In this document: positions 34,117-44,794 of the stretch, one piece after another
Numbering within the stretch: position 1 is the stretch's first letter
Layout: the number at the start of each line of letters is the position of its first letter
NCBI RefSeq assembly: GCF_003710255.1
Contig: NZ_RHIB01000003.1
Span: 124,001 to 188,000 of the forward strand
Length of the DNA stretch: 64,000 nucleotides
From: Alteribacter keqinensis
GTDB lineage: Bacteria; Bacillota; Bacilli; Bacillales; Salisediminibacteriaceae
Reading direction: 5' to 3'
Program-made: the position numbers and the translations under genes
Notes under the pieces: model-generated
Database searches by the model: none
What the model was told of the DNA's origin: nothing
Seen by the model: the letters and a program-made list of their open reading frames with translations, nothing else

Positions 34117-35411
34117 TTGAACGCTATACCCGCCCTGAAATGGGCGCAATCTGGACTGATGAAAACCGCTATCAGGCATGGCTTGAAGTGGAAATCAAAG
34201 CCTGTGAAGCATGGGCTGAACTAGGCGACATCCCCAAGGAAGACGTAGCAAAAATCCGTGAAAACGCAGGTTTTGATGTGGACCGTATCCTTGAAATTGA
34301 AGCAGAAACCCGTCACGATGTTGTGGCATTTACCCGCGCCGTATCGGAAACCCTCGGAGAAGAACGCAAGTGGGTTCACTACGGCCTTACAAGCACAGAC
34401 GTGGTTGACACGGCTCTTTCCTATTTATTAAAACAAGCAAACGACATCATCCTTAAAGATCTTGAGCGCTTTGTGGACATTCTGAAAGACAAAGCAATTG
34501 AACATAAAGACACCGTCATGATGGGGCGCACTCACGGGGTTCACGCAGAACCGACCACATTCGGCCTGAAGCTTGCCCTCTGGTACGAAGAAATGAAGCG
34601 TAACCTGGAGCGGTTCAAGCAGGCAGCAGACACCGTCCGCGTCGGAAAGCTTTCAGGAGCTGTCGGTACATACGCGAACATCGACCCGTTCGTCGAGCGT
34701 TACGTATGTGAAGGACTCGGACTTGAAGCGGCGACGGTTTCAACACAGACCCTGCAGCGGGACCGCCACGCCCACTATATGGCGACACTTTCGTTAATCG
34801 CCACATCCATTGAGAAAATGGCCGTAGAGATTCGGGGACTGCAGAAAACAGAAATGCGCGAGGTTGAAGAGTTTTTCGCAAAAGGGCAAAAAGGCTCTTC
34901 AGCCATGCCTCACAAGCGGAACCCGATCGGTTCTGAGAATATGACGGGCTTAAGCCGTGTCATCCGGGGCCACATGATGACCGCTTATGAAAATGTACCG
35001 CTCTGGCATGAAAGAGACATTTCCCATTCTTCTGCGGAACGCATCATACTGCCAGATGCTACAATCGCCCTGAACTATATGCTTAACCGTTTCGGAAACA
35101 TCGTGAAAAATCTCACGGTGTTTCCGGAAAACATGAAGCGCAACATGGGACGCACGTTCGGTCTCATTTACTCTCAGCGCGTGCTCCTTTCCCTCATCGA
35201 CAAAGGCCTTGTCCGCGAAGAAGCGTACGACCTTGTCCAGCCGAAAGCGATGGAAGCCTGGGAAAAGCAAGTGCCGTTTCGCGAGCTTGTGGATGCTGAT
35301 GAAAAGATTACAAACCTGCTTTCAAAAGAAGAGCTCGATGAGTGCTTCGATTACCGTCACCACTTAACACACGTGGATACAATCTTTGAACGCTGCGGAT
35401 TAACAAAATAA
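34113..35411 (+). CDS. purB: Adenylosuccinate lyase
   Basis: 432-residue fumarase/aspartase-superfamily lyase acting on SAICAR and on adenylosuccinate. The signature [15 protein letters not shown] is at about residues 262-276, with [11 protein letters not shown] and [14 protein letters not shown] upstream. It forms a homotetramer in the family. Followed by an unusual 283-base gap before purC that holds a palindromic repeat. Confidence 0.95.
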   Translation: MIERYTRPEMGAIWTDENRYQAWLEVEIKACEAWAELGDIPKEDVAKIRENAGFDVDRILEIEAETRHDVVAFTRAVSETLGEERKWVHYGLTSTDVVDTALSYLLKQANDIILKDLERFVDILKDKAIEHKDTVMMGRTHGVHAEPTTFGLKLALWYEEMKRNLERFKQAADTVRVGKLSGAVGTYANIDPFVERYVCEGLGLEAATVSTQTLQRDRHAHYMATLSLIATSIEKMAVEIRGLQKTEMREVEEFFAKGQKGSSAMPHKRNPIGSENMTGLSRVIRGHMMTAYENVPLWHERDISHSSAERIILPDATIALNYMLNRFGNIVKNLTVFPENMKRNMGRTFGLIYSQRVLLSLIDKGLVREEAYDLVQPKAMEAWEKQVPFRELVDADEKITNLLSKEELDECFDYRHHLTHVDTIFERCGLTK

Positions 35412-35472
35412 CAAAAACGGTTTTGAAAAGAATGGTGAAAGTTGCTGATTTCCTTCACAGGGAAAATAGAAG

Positions 35473-35595
35473 GATGCTGGCTCCAAGCCCGAGACTCCTG
35501 CGGAAGTGGGGGCCAAGGCAAGACCCCGGAGCGCAACGCGCGAGGAGGCTTGCGCCGGCACCTCCGCGGAAAGCGAAGGGCTTGGAGACAGCATC
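35473..35595. repeat. Dispersed palindromic element, type II copy inside the pur operon
   Basis: 123 bases. The outer arms GATGCTGGCTCCAAGCCC and GGGCTTGGAGACAGCATC are complementary over 18 positions with one mismatch. Inside are GAGACTCCTGCGG, AGACCCCGGAGCG, GAGGAGGCTTGC and CCTCCGCGGAAAGCGAA. It fills the purB-purC gap. Confidence 0.85.
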
Positions 35596-35694
35596 AACAC
35601 CCATTCAACAGTAAAAAAAGTGGGCCCATATGGCCCCTTACAACCAATCGTATTGCCAATATTATGAATCTTCGTACATCAAAGGAGGACTCAC

Positions 35695-36411
35695 ATGTCT
35701 GATCAAGCGTGTTTATACGAAGGGAAAGCAAAGCGAATCTATGAAACTGACGATCCGAACGTCTACCGCGTCGTCTATAAGGACGAAGCCACAGCCTTTA
35801 ACGGTGAAAAAAAAGACGTACTCGATGGCAAAGGACGCTTGAATAACGAGATCAGCAGTCTCGTATTTTCAAAGCTTCACGAAGCCGGTATCGCGAACCA
35901 TTTCATTGAGCGCCTTACAGAAACCGAGCAGCTGGTAAAGAAGGTCCGAATCATTCCTCTGGAAGTCGTAGTCAGAAACGTGGCAGCCGGAAGCCTGGTA
36001 AAACGCCTCGGCCTGAAAAGAGGAGAACGATTCCCTGAACCGATCATCGAATTTTATTACAAAGACGATGAGCTCGGCGATCCACTCATCAACACCGACC
36101 ACATCGCCTACTTAAAGCTTGCCGCCGATGAAGAACTCAGCCGGGTCCGTAAAGACGCCATACGGGTAAACAACGTACTCACGTCTCTTTTCAAAGAAGC
36201 CGGAATCACCCTCGTTGACTTCAAACTGGAATTTGGCAGAGATGAAAACGGCAGTGTGCTCCTGGCTGACGAAGTGTCACCGGATACGTGCCGTCTGTGG
36301 GATGAAAAAACAGGGGATTCACTGGATAAAGATTTGTTTCGCTTTCAACTCGGAGATTTAAACAAAGGGTATGAAACCATACTTACACGCTTAGGAGGAG
36401 TTCAGCAATGA
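35695..36411 (+). CDS. purC: SAICAR synthetase
   Basis: 238 residues. Ligates aspartate to CAIR using ATP. Recognised by YEGKAKRIYETDDPN near the start, VVRNVAAGSLVKRLGL at about residues 87-102 and LADEVSPDTCRLWD near 193-206. ATG after AAAGGAGG. Its stop overlaps the purS start. Confidence 0.95.
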   Translation: MSDQACLYEGKAKRIYETDDPNVYRVVYKDEATAFNGEKKDVLDGKGRLNNEISSLVFSKLHEAGIANHFIERLTETEQLVKKVRIIPLEVVVRNVAAGSLVKRLGLKRGERFPEPIIEFYYKDDELGDPLINTDHIAYLKLAADEELSRVRKDAIRVNNVLTSLFKEAGITLVDFKLEFGRDENGSVLLADEVSPDTCRLWDEKTGDSLDKDLFRFQLGDLNKGYETILTRLGGVQQ

Positions 36412-36665
36412 TGTATGAAATTCAAGTATTTGTCACGTTAAAGGAAGCCGTTTTAGACCCCCAGGGAAAAGCAGTGAATCACTCGCTCAATCAGCTCGGC
36501 TACAGTGAGGTAGAGGATGTACGGATAGGAAAAGTCCTGACCCTTACCATGAACGGAGAAAAAGAAACGGTAGAAGCCCGAGTAACAGAAATGTGTGACA
36601 AGCTCCTTGCCAACCCGGTTATTGAAGATTACCGTTTTGAAATAAAGGAGGCCCTCGCCCAATGA
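36408..36665 (+). CDS. purS: FGAM synthase subunit PurS
   Basis: 85 residues. Small subunit of the three-part formylglycinamidine synthase (PurS-PurQ-PurL), thought to bridge the glutaminase and synthetase subunits. The family shape is visible: [24 protein letters not shown], then VGKVLTL-type strand and [16 protein letters not shown] pairs at 36408 and 36411 follow AGGAGGAG; either may be used. Overlaps purC and purQ by ATGA. Confidence 0.95.
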   Translation: MMYEIQVFVTLKEAVLDPQGKAVNHSLNQLGYSEVEDVRIGKVLTLTMNGEKETVEARVTEMCDKLLANPVIEDYRFEIKEALAQ

Positions 36666-37345
36666 AGTTTGCCGTTGTCGTCTTTCCAGGATCGAACTGT
36701 GACATTGACATGTACCATGCCATAAAAGACGAACTCGGTGAAGAGGCCGCCTATGTGGATTACCGGGAAACGAGTTTAAAAGACTATGATGCGGTTCTTT
36801 TACCAGGCGGGTTTTCCTACGGGGATTACTTACGCTCCGGTGCCATTGCTGCCCGTCTGCCGATTGCAGCGGGGATTAAAGAAGCAGCCGAAGCCGGGAA
36901 GCCGGTCCTCGGTGTGTGCAACGGATTTCAGGTTCTTCTTGAACTCGGGCTCCTCCCTGGAGCGATGCGCCGAAACCGTCAGCTTACATTTATCTGCAAG
37001 CCGGCAACCCTCATCGTAGAAAACAACCAGACTGTCTTTACCTCAACATACGAAAACGGCCAGTCAATCTCCATCCCTGTTGCCCACGGCGAAGGAAACT
37101 ACTTCTGCGACGAAGAAACCCTGGCAGAACTGAAAGAAAACAATCAAATTGCCTTCACATATAAAGAAGACGTGAACGGTTCCATCGATAACATCGCCGG
37201 TATTACAAACGAGCGTGGCAATGTCCTTGGCATGATGCCTCACCCGGAACGGGCTGTCGACGATCTTCTCGGCTCCTCAGACGGGCTTCACATGTTTCAG
37301 TCATTACTCAAGCAATGGAGGGAATCCCATGCAATTACTTCATGA
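36662..37345 (+). CDS. purQ: FGAM synthase glutaminase subunit PurQ
   Basis: 227-residue class I glutamine amidotransferase. Nucleophile Cys in [19 protein letters not shown] (about residue 86), oxyanion region [14 protein letters not shown], and the His-Glu pair in MPHPERAVD. Supplies ammonia to PurL. It overlaps purL by 17 bases. Confidence 0.95.
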   Translation: MKFAVVVFPGSNCDIDMYHAIKDELGEEAAYVDYRETSLKDYDAVLLPGGFSYGDYLRSGAIAARLPIAAGIKEAAEAGKPVLGVCNGFQVLLELGLLPGAMRRNRQLTFICKPATLIVENNQTVFTSTYENGQSISIPVAHGEGNYFCDEETLAELKENNQIAFTYKEDVNGSIDNIAGITNERGNVLGMMPHPERAVDDLLGSSDGLHMFQSLLKQWRESHAITS

Positions 37346-39557
37346 ACCGTCCCCGCAGCAGATTAAAGACGAAAAGCTCTACTCGGAAATGGGACTCACA
37401 GATACCGAGTTTCAAATGGTGGAAGATATCCTCGGCCGACTGCCGAATTTTACAGAAACAGGCTTGTTCTCGGTCATGTGGTCAGAACACTGCAGCTATA
37501 AAAATTCGAAGGTCCTTCTTAAAAAATTTCCTGTGGAAGGGGAACGTGTCCTTCAAGGCCCTGGTGAAGGGGCGGGAATCATCGATATCGGTGACGATCA
37601 GGCTGTCGTGTTTAAAATCGAATCCCACAATCACCCGTCTGCCATCGAGCCCTACCAGGGGGCAGCTACAGGAGTAGGGGGAATTATCCGTGACGTGTTC
37701 TCCATGGGAGCGCGGCCGGTAGCTCTGTTAAACTCCCTGCGCTTTGGGGAACTTGGAACACCCCGGGTAAACTACTTATTCGAGCAAGTCGTAGCAGGTA
37801 TCGCAGGGTACGGAAACTGTATTGGAATCCCGACGGTCGGGGGAGAAGTCCAGTTTGACCCCTGCTATGAAGGGAATCCCCTCGTGAACGCCATGTGTGT
37901 CGGGCTTATCGACCATAAAGATATTCAAAAGGGCCAGGCAAAAGGTGTCGGCAATCCGGTTATTTATGTAGGGGCAAGCACGGGAAAAGACGGAATCCAC
38001 GGAGCGACCTTTGCTTCTGAAGAACTGAACGAAGGAAGTGAAGCGAAGCGCCCGGCAGTCCAGGTAGGCGATCCGTTTATGGAAAAACTCCTTATGGAAG
38101 CGTGCCTTGAAGTTGTGAAAAACGACGCTCTCGTAGGGATTCAGGACATGGGAGCTGCGGGCTTAACCTCTTCTTCAGCGGAGATGGCCAGTAAAGCCGG
38201 ATCAGGTATTGAAATGGACCTGGATGCCGTACCACAGCGGGAAAAAGGTATGACACCTTATGAAATGATGCTCTCTGAATCACAGGAACGGATGCTTCTG
38301 GTGGTGAAAAAAGGACGGGAAGACGAAATCATCTCCATCTTTGAGCGCCACGGGCTGCTTGCGAAAGTGGTTGGAAAAGTAACAGATGACAAGACGCTTC
38401 GTTTGACTCATCAAGGGCGCATTGCTGCCGAAGTACCAGTAGACGCCCTCGCAGAAGAAGCACCAGTTTATCACAAACCGTCTACGGTCCCGGCTTACTA
38501 TGAAACGTTCCAGAAACAGGACACTCCTGTTCCACAAATAGAAGACATGAAAGAAACGTTACTCGCTCTTTTATCCCAGCCAACTATCGCAAGTAAAGAG
38601 TGGGTGTACGATCAGTACGACTATATGGTCCGCACCAATACGGTGGTGATGCCGGGATCGGATGCAGCTGTTCTTCGCATCCGCGGCACGAAAAAAGCCC
38701 TTGCCATGACAACAGACTGCAACTCCCGCTATCTTTACCTGGACCCGGAAGTGGGCGGGCAGCTTGCCGTAGCGGAAGCCGCGCGTAACCTCATCTGTTC
38801 CGGTGCAAAACCTCTTGGTGTGACGGATTGTTTAAATTACGGAAGCCCGGACCGTCCGGAAATCTTCTGGCAGCTTGAAAAATCCACTGACGGACTTAGT
38901 GAGGCCTGCCGCGCACTTGAAACGCCGGTTATTGGCGGAAACGTCAGCCTGTACAACGAACGAAGTGGTGAGGCGGTTTATCCGACTCCGGTAATAGGGA
39001 TGGTCGGCCTGATTGAAGATCTTGACCATATTACAACTCAGCAGTTTAAGAACGAAGGAGACCTTATCTATCTTGTAGGTGAAGCACGCCCTGACTTCGG
39101 AGGAAGCGAGCTGCAGAAGCTCACGGACGGCAACATTTCCGGACAGCCGCCAATGATTGATTTAGCCGTGGAAAAACAGCGTCAGTCAGACGTTCACGAA
39201 GCGATCAAAAAAGGCGCTGTCGCCTCTGCCCATGATCTGGCAGAAGGAGGTCTTCTCGTTGCTTTAGCCGAGTCCTTGATGAAAACAGGTCTCGGGGCAA
39301 ACGTCACCATCGGAGATGACCTGGTCACTGAAAGTTTCAGTGAAACACCATCCCGCTACCTGATCAGTGTGAGAAAAGAAAACCGGGAACAATTTGAGCG
39401 CATGGTAAAAGATGCTTTATTAATCGGTGAAGTTACAGGGGAAGCGCAGTTGAATGTATTTGGAAAAGCAGGTGAAACGGTTCTGTCAGCCCAGTCATCT
39501 GAATTAGAGAAAGCTTGGAGAGGGGCGATTCCGTGTTTGCTGAAATCAAAGGCTTAA
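37329..39557 (+). CDS. purL: FGAM synthase large subunit PurL
   Basis: 742 residues, the small-type PurL used with separate PurS and PurQ. It binds FGAR and ATP: [25 protein letters not shown] motif (about residues 96-118), [16 protein letters not shown] and the second-half GNVSLYNE and [10 protein letters not shown] motifs are visible. Starts inside the end of purQ behind AATGGAGGG; its own end overlaps the purF start. Confidence 0.95.
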   Translation: MQLLHEPSPQQIKDEKLYSEMGLTDTEFQMVEDILGRLPNFTETGLFSVMWSEHCSYKNSKVLLKKFPVEGERVLQGPGEGAGIIDIGDDQAVVFKIESHNHPSAIEPYQGAATGVGGIIRDVFSMGARPVALLNSLRFGELGTPRVNYLFEQVVAGIAGYGNCIGIPTVGGEVQFDPCYEGNPLVNAMCVGLIDHKDIQKGQAKGVGNPVIYVGASTGKDGIHGATFASEELNEGSEAKRPAVQVGDPFMEKLLMEACLEVVKNDALVGIQDMGAAGLTSSSAEMASKAGSGIEMDLDAVPQREKGMTPYEMMLSESQERMLLVVKKGREDEIISIFERHGLLAKVVGKVTDDKTLRLTHQGRIAAEVPVDALAEEAPVYHKPSTVPAYYETFQKQDTPVPQIEDMKETLLALLSQPTIASKEWVYDQYDYMVRTNTVVMPGSDAAVLRIRGTKKALAMTTDCNSRYLYLDPEVGGQLAVAEAARNLICSGAKPLGVTDCLNYGSPDRPEIFWQLEKSTDGLSEACRALETPVIGGNVSLYNERSGEAVYPTPVIGMVGLIEDLDHITTQQFKNEGDLIYLVGEARPDFGGSELQKLTDGNISGQPPMIDLAVEKQRQSDVHEAIKKGAVASAHDLAEGGLLVALAESLMKTGLGANVTIGDDLVTESFSETPSRYLISVRKENREQFERMVKDALLIGEVTGEAQLNVFGKAGETVLSAQSSELEKAWRGAIPCLLKSKA

Positions 39558-40945
39558 ACGAAGAGTGCGGTGTGTTTGGAATCTGGGGTCACGAAGAAGC
39601 ATCCCGCATTGCCTACTACGGTCTGCACAGTCTGCAGCACCGTGGTCAGGAAGGGGCGGGGATTGTCGTTTCCGACGGTGAAAAACTTCGGATCCGCAAA
39701 GGTCTCGGCCTTGTAAATGAAGTGTTTAACGATGAAAATTTAAAAGCATTAACAGGACACGCCGCTGTCGGTCACGTACGTTATACAACAGCAGGTGACA
39801 GCGATCTGTTAAACTGTCAGCCTCTACTTTTCAACTCACAGACGGGAAGCCTGGCTCTTGCTCATAACGGCAATCTCGTAAACGCCAATGCTCTCAAGCA
39901 TCAGCTGGAAAGACAGGGCAGCATTTTTCAGACCACATCGGACACCGAAGTCTTTGCCCACCTCATTAAGCGAAGCGGCTATGAATTGCCTGAGGAACGC
40001 CTCATGAACGCTCTTACGATGGTGAAAGGAGCGTATGCCTTCATGGCCATGACAGAAGAGCAGCTCATGGTCGCCCTCGATCCGAACGGGCTTCGTCCGC
40101 TCTCTTTAGGACGTCTTGGTGATGGCTATGTGGTAAGTTCTGAAACGTGTGCGTTTGATATTATCGGTGCGGAATACATTCGTGAAGTTGAGCCAGGGGA
40201 AGTGCTGATCATTAATGATGAAGGTGTACGGAGTGAGCGGTTTTCTTTTTCAGCGAAAAAGTCAATCTGCTCGATGGAGTACGTTTATTTTGCCAGACCG
40301 GACAGCCACCTCGATCAAATTAATGTTCATACGGCGCGGAAAAACCTCGGCAAAGAACTGGCCATGGAAGCACCTGTTGAAGCAGATGTGGTTACAGGTG
40401 TGCCGGATTCAAGTATCTCGGCAGCCATAGGGTACGCCGAGCAGACGGGGATTCCCTACGAGCTCGGCCTGATCAAAAACCGTTACGTGGGCCGGACATT
40501 TATTCAGCCCTCCCAGCAGCTCCGGGAACAAGGGGTAAAAATGAAGCTCTCTGCCGTTAGGGGAGTCGTCGAAGGAAAGCGTGTCGTCATGGTCGATGAT
40601 TCAATTGTCCGTGGTACTACAAGCCGCAGGATCGTCAAACTATTAAAGGAAGCAGGGGCAAAGGAAGTGCACGTGCGAATCAGCGCACCGCCGATCAAAA
40701 ACCCTTGTTTCTACGGCATTGACACCTCCACTAGCGGAGAACTGATTGCGTCGTCCAAGACCGTTGAGGAAATTGAAGCAGAAATCGGTGCCGACTCACT
40801 TCGTTATTTATCTGTAAACGGCCTGATGGACGGGATCGGCCGTCCGAAAGAGATGGAAAACTGCGGGCAGTGTCTCGCGTGCTTCACGGGAGAGTACCCG
40901 ACTGAAATTTATCCGCACACGATGCATCCTTACGAAAAAGTGTAA
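39533..40945 (+). CDS. purF: Amidophosphoribosyltransferase
   Basis: 470 residues. First committed step of purine synthesis, transferring glutamine ammonia to PRPP. A short propeptide ([10 protein letters not shown]) precedes the N-terminal nucleophile Cys of [12 protein letters not shown]. The PRPP loop [14 protein letters not shown] and Cys residues near the end (CGQCLAC), fitting an Fe-S cluster enzyme, are present. The frame opens at 39515, but the GTG at 39533 with TTGGAGAGG upstream gives the family N-terminus. Overlaps purL by 25 bases. Confidence 0.94.
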   Translation: MFAEIKGLNEECGVFGIWGHEEASRIAYYGLHSLQHRGQEGAGIVVSDGEKLRIRKGLGLVNEVFNDENLKALTGHAAVGHVRYTTAGDSDLLNCQPLLFNSQTGSLALAHNGNLVNANALKHQLERQGSIFQTTSDTEVFAHLIKRSGYELPEERLMNALTMVKGAYAFMAMTEEQLMVALDPNGLRPLSLGRLGDGYVVSSETCAFDIIGAEYIREVEPGEVLIINDEGVRSERFSFSAKKSICSMEYVYFARPDSHLDQINVHTARKNLGKELAMEAPVEADVVTGVPDSSISAAIGYAEQTGIPYELGLIKNRYVGRTFIQPSQQLREQGVKMKLSAVRGVVEGKRVVMVDDSIVRGTTSRRIVKLLKEAGAKEVHVRISAPPIKNPCFYGIDTSTSGELIASSKTVEEIEAEIGADSLRYLSVNGLMDGIGRPKEMENCGQCLACFTGEYPTEIYPHTMHPYEKV

Positions 40946-40960
40946 TCAAGGGAGGACCCT

Positions 40961-42013
40961 ATGTCTAAAGCCTATAAACAAGCTGGTGTAAACATCGAAG
41001 CCGGATACGAATCCGTAAACCGAATGAAGAGTCACGTGACACGGACACGCCGCCCTGAAGTCATGGGGGGTCTCGGCGGTTTCGGCGGGATGTTTGACCT
41101 GTCCCAAAAAGGATACAAAGAACCTGTGCTTGTGTCAGGAACCGATGGAGTGGGAACGAAGCTCATGGTGGCACAGGAAACAGGCATTCACGATACGATC
41201 GGGATCGATGCTGTCGCCATGTGTGTAAATGACATTGTTGTTCAAGGAGCGGAACCGCTTTTTTTCCTCGACTACTTGGCTCTCGGTGAAAATAAACCGG
41301 ACGTGGTAGAGAAGATTATCAAAGGCATTGCCGATGGCTGTGCAGAAGCAGGGTGCGCCCTTATCGGAGGGGAAACAGCAGAAATGCCGGGGATGTATGA
41401 GACTGATGAATATGATGTTGCAGGGTTTGTGGTTGGTGCAGCGGAAAAGTCAGCTCTTATTGACGGCTCAGCCATTCAAGAGGGGGATGTCCTGATCGGT
41501 CTGCCTTCAAGCGGGCTTCACAGTAACGGCTTCTCACTTGTGAGGAAAATCCTTGCTGACCGTGGGATCAGCTATTCTGATCCAATGCCCGACGATGAAG
41601 GGGGGAGAACGGTGGGAGAATGGATCCTCACACCGACTAAGATTTACGTGAAACCGGTTCTGTCCCTTGTAAAACAAGGTCTGTTAAAAGGCGCTGCCCA
41701 CAACACAGGTGGGGGCCTTTATGAAAATGTTCCGAGAATGCTTCCGGAAGGCGTGAAAGCGGTGGTAGATTCAACGGCCTGGCGAATGCCTTCGATCTTC
41801 ACGTGGATGGGTACTCTCGGCGGTATTGTGCAAAGAGATATGTACGAAACGTTTAATATGGGAATCGGGATGGTCCTTGCTGTAAGTGAAGATCAGGTCG
41901 TGGAAGCGATGTCCCTTTTAAAAGAAGCCGGAGAAGAGCCTGTACAGATCGGTAAAATTGAACGGACCGGTGCTGGTGAAGCACCGGTCATCATTGAAGG
42001 AGTGCGCCTATGA
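40961..42013 (+). CDS. purM: AIR synthetase
   Basis: 350 residues, PurM/SelD superfamily. Closes the imidazole ring of FGAM with ATP. [14 protein letters not shown] near the start, [14 protein letters not shown] (about residues 58-71), the [11 protein letters not shown] motif and [14 protein letters not shown] are characteristic. Begins 15 bases after purF with GGGAGG. ATGA overlap with purN. Confidence 0.95.
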   Translation: MSKAYKQAGVNIEAGYESVNRMKSHVTRTRRPEVMGGLGGFGGMFDLSQKGYKEPVLVSGTDGVGTKLMVAQETGIHDTIGIDAVAMCVNDIVVQGAEPLFFLDYLALGENKPDVVEKIIKGIADGCAEAGCALIGGETAEMPGMYETDEYDVAGFVVGAAEKSALIDGSAIQEGDVLIGLPSSGLHSNGFSLVRKILADRGISYSDPMPDDEGGRTVGEWILTPTKIYVKPVLSLVKQGLLKGAAHNTGGGLYENVPRMLPEGVKAVVDSTAWRMPSIFTWMGTLGGIVQRDMYETFNMGIGMVLAVSEDQVVEAMSLLKEAGEEPVQIGKIERTGAGEAPVIIEGVRL

Positions 42014-42591
42014 CCCGTCTGGCCGTGTTTGCTTCCGGAAGCGGCAGCAACTTTCAGGCGATCGTGGATGCAGTCAACGAAGGACTCTTTGATGCCGAAG
42101 TGGCCCTTCTTGTGTGCAACAAACCAGGTGCCAAAGTCATTGAAAGAGCAGAAACCGCAGGAATTCCGGCCTTTGTCACAAGCCCTGGGGATTACAGCAG
42201 TAAAGCAGAGTTTGAAAAAGCGATCGTATCTAAGCTTGAGGAGAACAGATGTGAATGGATTATTCTTGCCGGTTATATGAGACTCGTAGGGCCGACCCTT
42301 CTCGAGCATTATGAGGGGAGAATTGTCAACATTCATCCTTCCCTTTTGCCTGCGTTCCCGGGCCTTGATGCCATTGGCCAGGCCATGGATAAAGGGGTAA
42401 AAATAACAGGTGTGACCGTTCATTATGTGGACAGCGGCATGGATACCGGCCCTATCATTGCCCAAAAAGCTGTTACAATAGAAGAAGGGGACACACGGGA
42501 AAGTGTCCAGAAAAAAGTGCAGAAAGTAGAGCACATTCTCTATCCTCAGACCATCGGCGAGATTATTGCTTTATCAAAGAACGTTAAATAG
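42010..42591 (+). CDS. purN: GAR formyltransferase
   Basis: 193 residues. Transfers formyl from 10-formyl-THF to [18 protein letters not shown] at the start, [31 protein letters not shown] (catalytic Asn-His) and [17 protein letters not shown] (catalytic Asp) are all present. Followed by a 654-base gap full of repeats before purH. Confidence 0.95.
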   Translation: MTRLAVFASGSGSNFQAIVDAVNEGLFDAEVALLVCNKPGAKVIERAETAGIPAFVTSPGDYSSKAEFEKAIVSKLEENRCEWIILAGYMRLVGPTLLEHYEGRIVNIHPSLLPAFPGLDAIGQAMDKGVKITGVTVHYVDSGMDTGPIIAQKAVTIEEGDTRESVQKKVQKVEHILYPQTIGEIIALSKNVK

Positions 42592-42596
42592 CTGAA

Positions 42597-42660
42597 GTGT
42601 GTGGAAACTCCCCTGCTGAAGTTCGGGACAGGTGAGATTCCACAGGAGCAAAGCAAGTGC
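42597..42660. repeat. Decayed palindromic-element copy
   Basis: Starts with GTGTGGAAACTCCCCTGCTG, contains GGGACAGGTGAGATTCC and AGGAGCAAAGCAAGTGC. The GTGTGGAA/TTCCACA ends are complementary. Resembles a truncated member of the dispersed family. Confidence 0.4.
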
Positions 42661-42754
42661 CCTTGATATATAAATTAAGATAAGTATACCTCTTCGCCAG
42701 TGAAGCGTTCTTTATTTAAATGTGAAAATCTGGTGCCTTCTTTGTCAAGCGCAG

Positions 42755-42867
42755 CTGAACGCCAGGAACGAGACTCCTGCGGCAGTAGTGGCCAGGAGAG
42801 ACCCCGCAGGGCAGTGCCCGAGGAGGCTCGCCGGCACCGCCGCGGAAAGCGAGCGGATGGCGTTCAG
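42755..42867. repeat. Dispersed palindromic element, type II copy with different arms
   Basis: 113 bases. Arms CTGAACGCCA and TGGCGTTCAG are perfectly complementary yet unrelated to the arms at 35473. The interior (GAGACTCCTGCGGCAG, GAGACCCCGCAGGGC, GAGGAGGCTCGCCGGC, CCGCGGAAAGCGAGCGG) is clearly the same family. Confidence 0.85.
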
Positions 42868-43009
42868 TGGAGCTCTATGAACTGACGTAAGGTAAACTCA
42901 TTTAAATTAATGTCAGCACTTCAGGCCTCATTTGTCGCAAAAAAGGTAACACACTCCGATTTTAAAAAAGTGCTTATGCTGTGTTAAAGGACAACATTGT
43001 TTTAAAAAG

Positions 43010-43133
43010 TGTTGATTGGAGCGAATGCGCGACATTCCTGCGGGAAAAGCGAGTTCCGGGGAGACCCCGCAAGCGCGCAACGCTGAAGATCGAGCCGCCC
43101 GTGGAAAGGGAGCGAAAAGAGCGCAAATCAACA
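43010..43133. repeat. Dispersed palindromic element, type I copy
   Basis: 124 bases bounded by TGTTGATT and AATCAACA, closely matching the copy at 19749-19873 in length and in blocks GCGAATGCGCG, GAAAAGCGAGTTCC, GGGAGACCCCGCAAGCG and GAGCCGCCCG. Confidence 0.85.
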
Positions 43134-43245
43134 TCTGAGCGCATTCCGTTCAACGAAGCTACTGAAATACAAGAAAGGGTTTAGCACCCGTGTCATCATT
43201 CTTTTACAGAGCAGCCTTACCAAACAAGCCAAGGAGGTTTCCATT

Positions 43246-44781
43246 ATGAATAAACGAGCATTGATCAGTGTATCGGATAAAACAGGAATTGAAGAACTGG
43301 CGAAGCGCCTGTCTGAAGCAGGTGTAGAAATTATCTCCACCGGCGGCACAAAGCGGGCTATTGAAGCCGCAGGTGTGAGTGCCATCGGGGTGGAAGAAGT
43401 GACCGGATTTCCGGAAATGATGGACGGCCGGGTTAAAACCCTTCACCCCCGTATTCACGGCGGTCTCCTTGCCCTTCGTGACAACGATGCTCATATGAGC
43501 GCCCTTGATGACCACAACATTGACACGATCGACATGGTGATCGTGAACCTCTACCCATTCCAGGCTACTATTGAAAACCCTGAAGCCACATTTGAAGATG
43601 CCATTGAAAACATTGATATCGGCGGCCCGTCCATGATCCGTTCAGCGGCTAAAAATCACCGTGATGTCGCGGTTGTCGTGGATCCTGCGGACTATACACG
43701 TCTTTTGGATGAGCTGGGCAGTGAAGGAGAGATCTCTCCGGAGTTTAAGCAGAAGCTGGCGGCAAAAGCCTTCCGCCATACTGCTTCATATGACGCCCTT
43801 ATTGCCGAGTACTTGACAGAGCATGCGGGAGAAGAATATCCCGAGACTCTCACCGTCACGTATAACAAAAAACAGTCTCTGCGATACGGGGAGAACCCGC
43901 ACCAGCAGGCGGCGTTTTACGAACGCCCTCTCGGCAAGCAGACGTCAATCGCAAGAGCCGAGCAGCTTCAGGGAAAAGAGCTCTCCTATAACAATATTAA
44001 CGACGCAGATGCAGCCATTGGTGTTGTAAAAGAATTTACGAAGCCCGCTGTAGCGGCGATTAAACATATGAATCCGTGCGGTGTCGGAATCGGGGAAACG
44101 ATTGAAGAAGCGTTCCAAAAAGCGTACGAAGCAGATTCCATTTCCATTTTCGGCGGTATTATTGCCTGTAACGGGGAAGTAGACAAACAGACGGCTCTCA
44201 AAATGAAAGAGATTTTCCTTGAGATTGTCATTGCACCTTCTTTTACGGAAGAAGCAGCTGCTGTACTGAGTGAAAAGCCGAACCTTCGTCTGCTGACGAT
44301 CTCCTTTAAGGATGCCCAGTCGATGGAGCAGCGGATCAGCACTGTATCCGGGGGAGCACTTGTCCAGGATACGGATACCCTCAGTTTTGAAGACGTGGAA
44401 ACAACGATTCCAACTAAACGCAAACCAACGGATGAAGAGCTTCGTCAGCTTGAGATGGCCTGGAAAGTAGTAAAACACGTGAAATCAAACGCCATCGTCC
44501 TTGCCACAGAAGACAGTACAATCGGTGTCGGCGCAGGACAGATGAACCGTGTAGGTGCAGCTAAAATCGCTCTTGAACAGGCAGGGGAAAAAGTAAAAGG
44601 GGCTGTTCTCGCATCCGATGCCTTTTTCCCAATGGGCGACACAGTAGAAGCAGCAGCTCAAGCCGGCATTCGCGCCATCATCCAGCCGGGCGGCTCAAAA
44701 CGGGATCAGGAATCCATTGATAAGGCAGATGAATACGGTGTGGCCATGATCTTTACAGGCGTACGCCACTTTAAGCATTAA
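43246..44781 (+). CDS. purH: Bifunctional AICAR formyltransferase / IMP cyclohydrolase
   Basis: 511 residues. The N-terminal MGS-like IMP cyclohydrolase domain ([29 protein letters not shown]) spans about 1-190; the AICAR transformylase domain follows with [14 protein letters not shown] and [11 protein letters not shown] (Lys-His active site near 266-267). Catalyses the last two steps to IMP. AAGGAGG lies 6 bases before the ATG. Despite the large gap upstream it should be read from the same transcript, as no terminator with a T-run is visible in the gap. Confidence 0.95.
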   Translation: MNKRALISVSDKTGIEELAKRLSEAGVEIISTGGTKRAIEAAGVSAIGVEEVTGFPEMMDGRVKTLHPRIHGGLLALRDNDAHMSALDDHNIDTIDMVIVNLYPFQATIENPEATFEDAIENIDIGGPSMIRSAAKNHRDVAVVVDPADYTRLLDELGSEGEISPEFKQKLAAKAFRHTASYDALIAEYLTEHAGEEYPETLTVTYNKKQSLRYGENPHQQAAFYERPLGKQTSIARAEQLQGKELSYNNINDADAAIGVVKEFTKPAVAAIKHMNPCGVGIGETIEEAFQKAYEADSISIFGGIIACNGEVDKQTALKMKEIFLEIVIAPSFTEEAAAVLSEKPNLRLLTISFKDAQSMEQRISTVSGGALVQDTDTLSFEDVETTIPTKRKPTDEELRQLEMAWKVVKHVKSNAIVLATEDSTIGVGAGQMNRVGAAKIALEQAGEKVKGAVLASDAFFPMGDTVEAAAQAGIRAIIQPGGSKRDQESIDKADEYGVAMIFTGVRHFKH

Positions 44782-44794
44782 AGGAGGAACCGGG

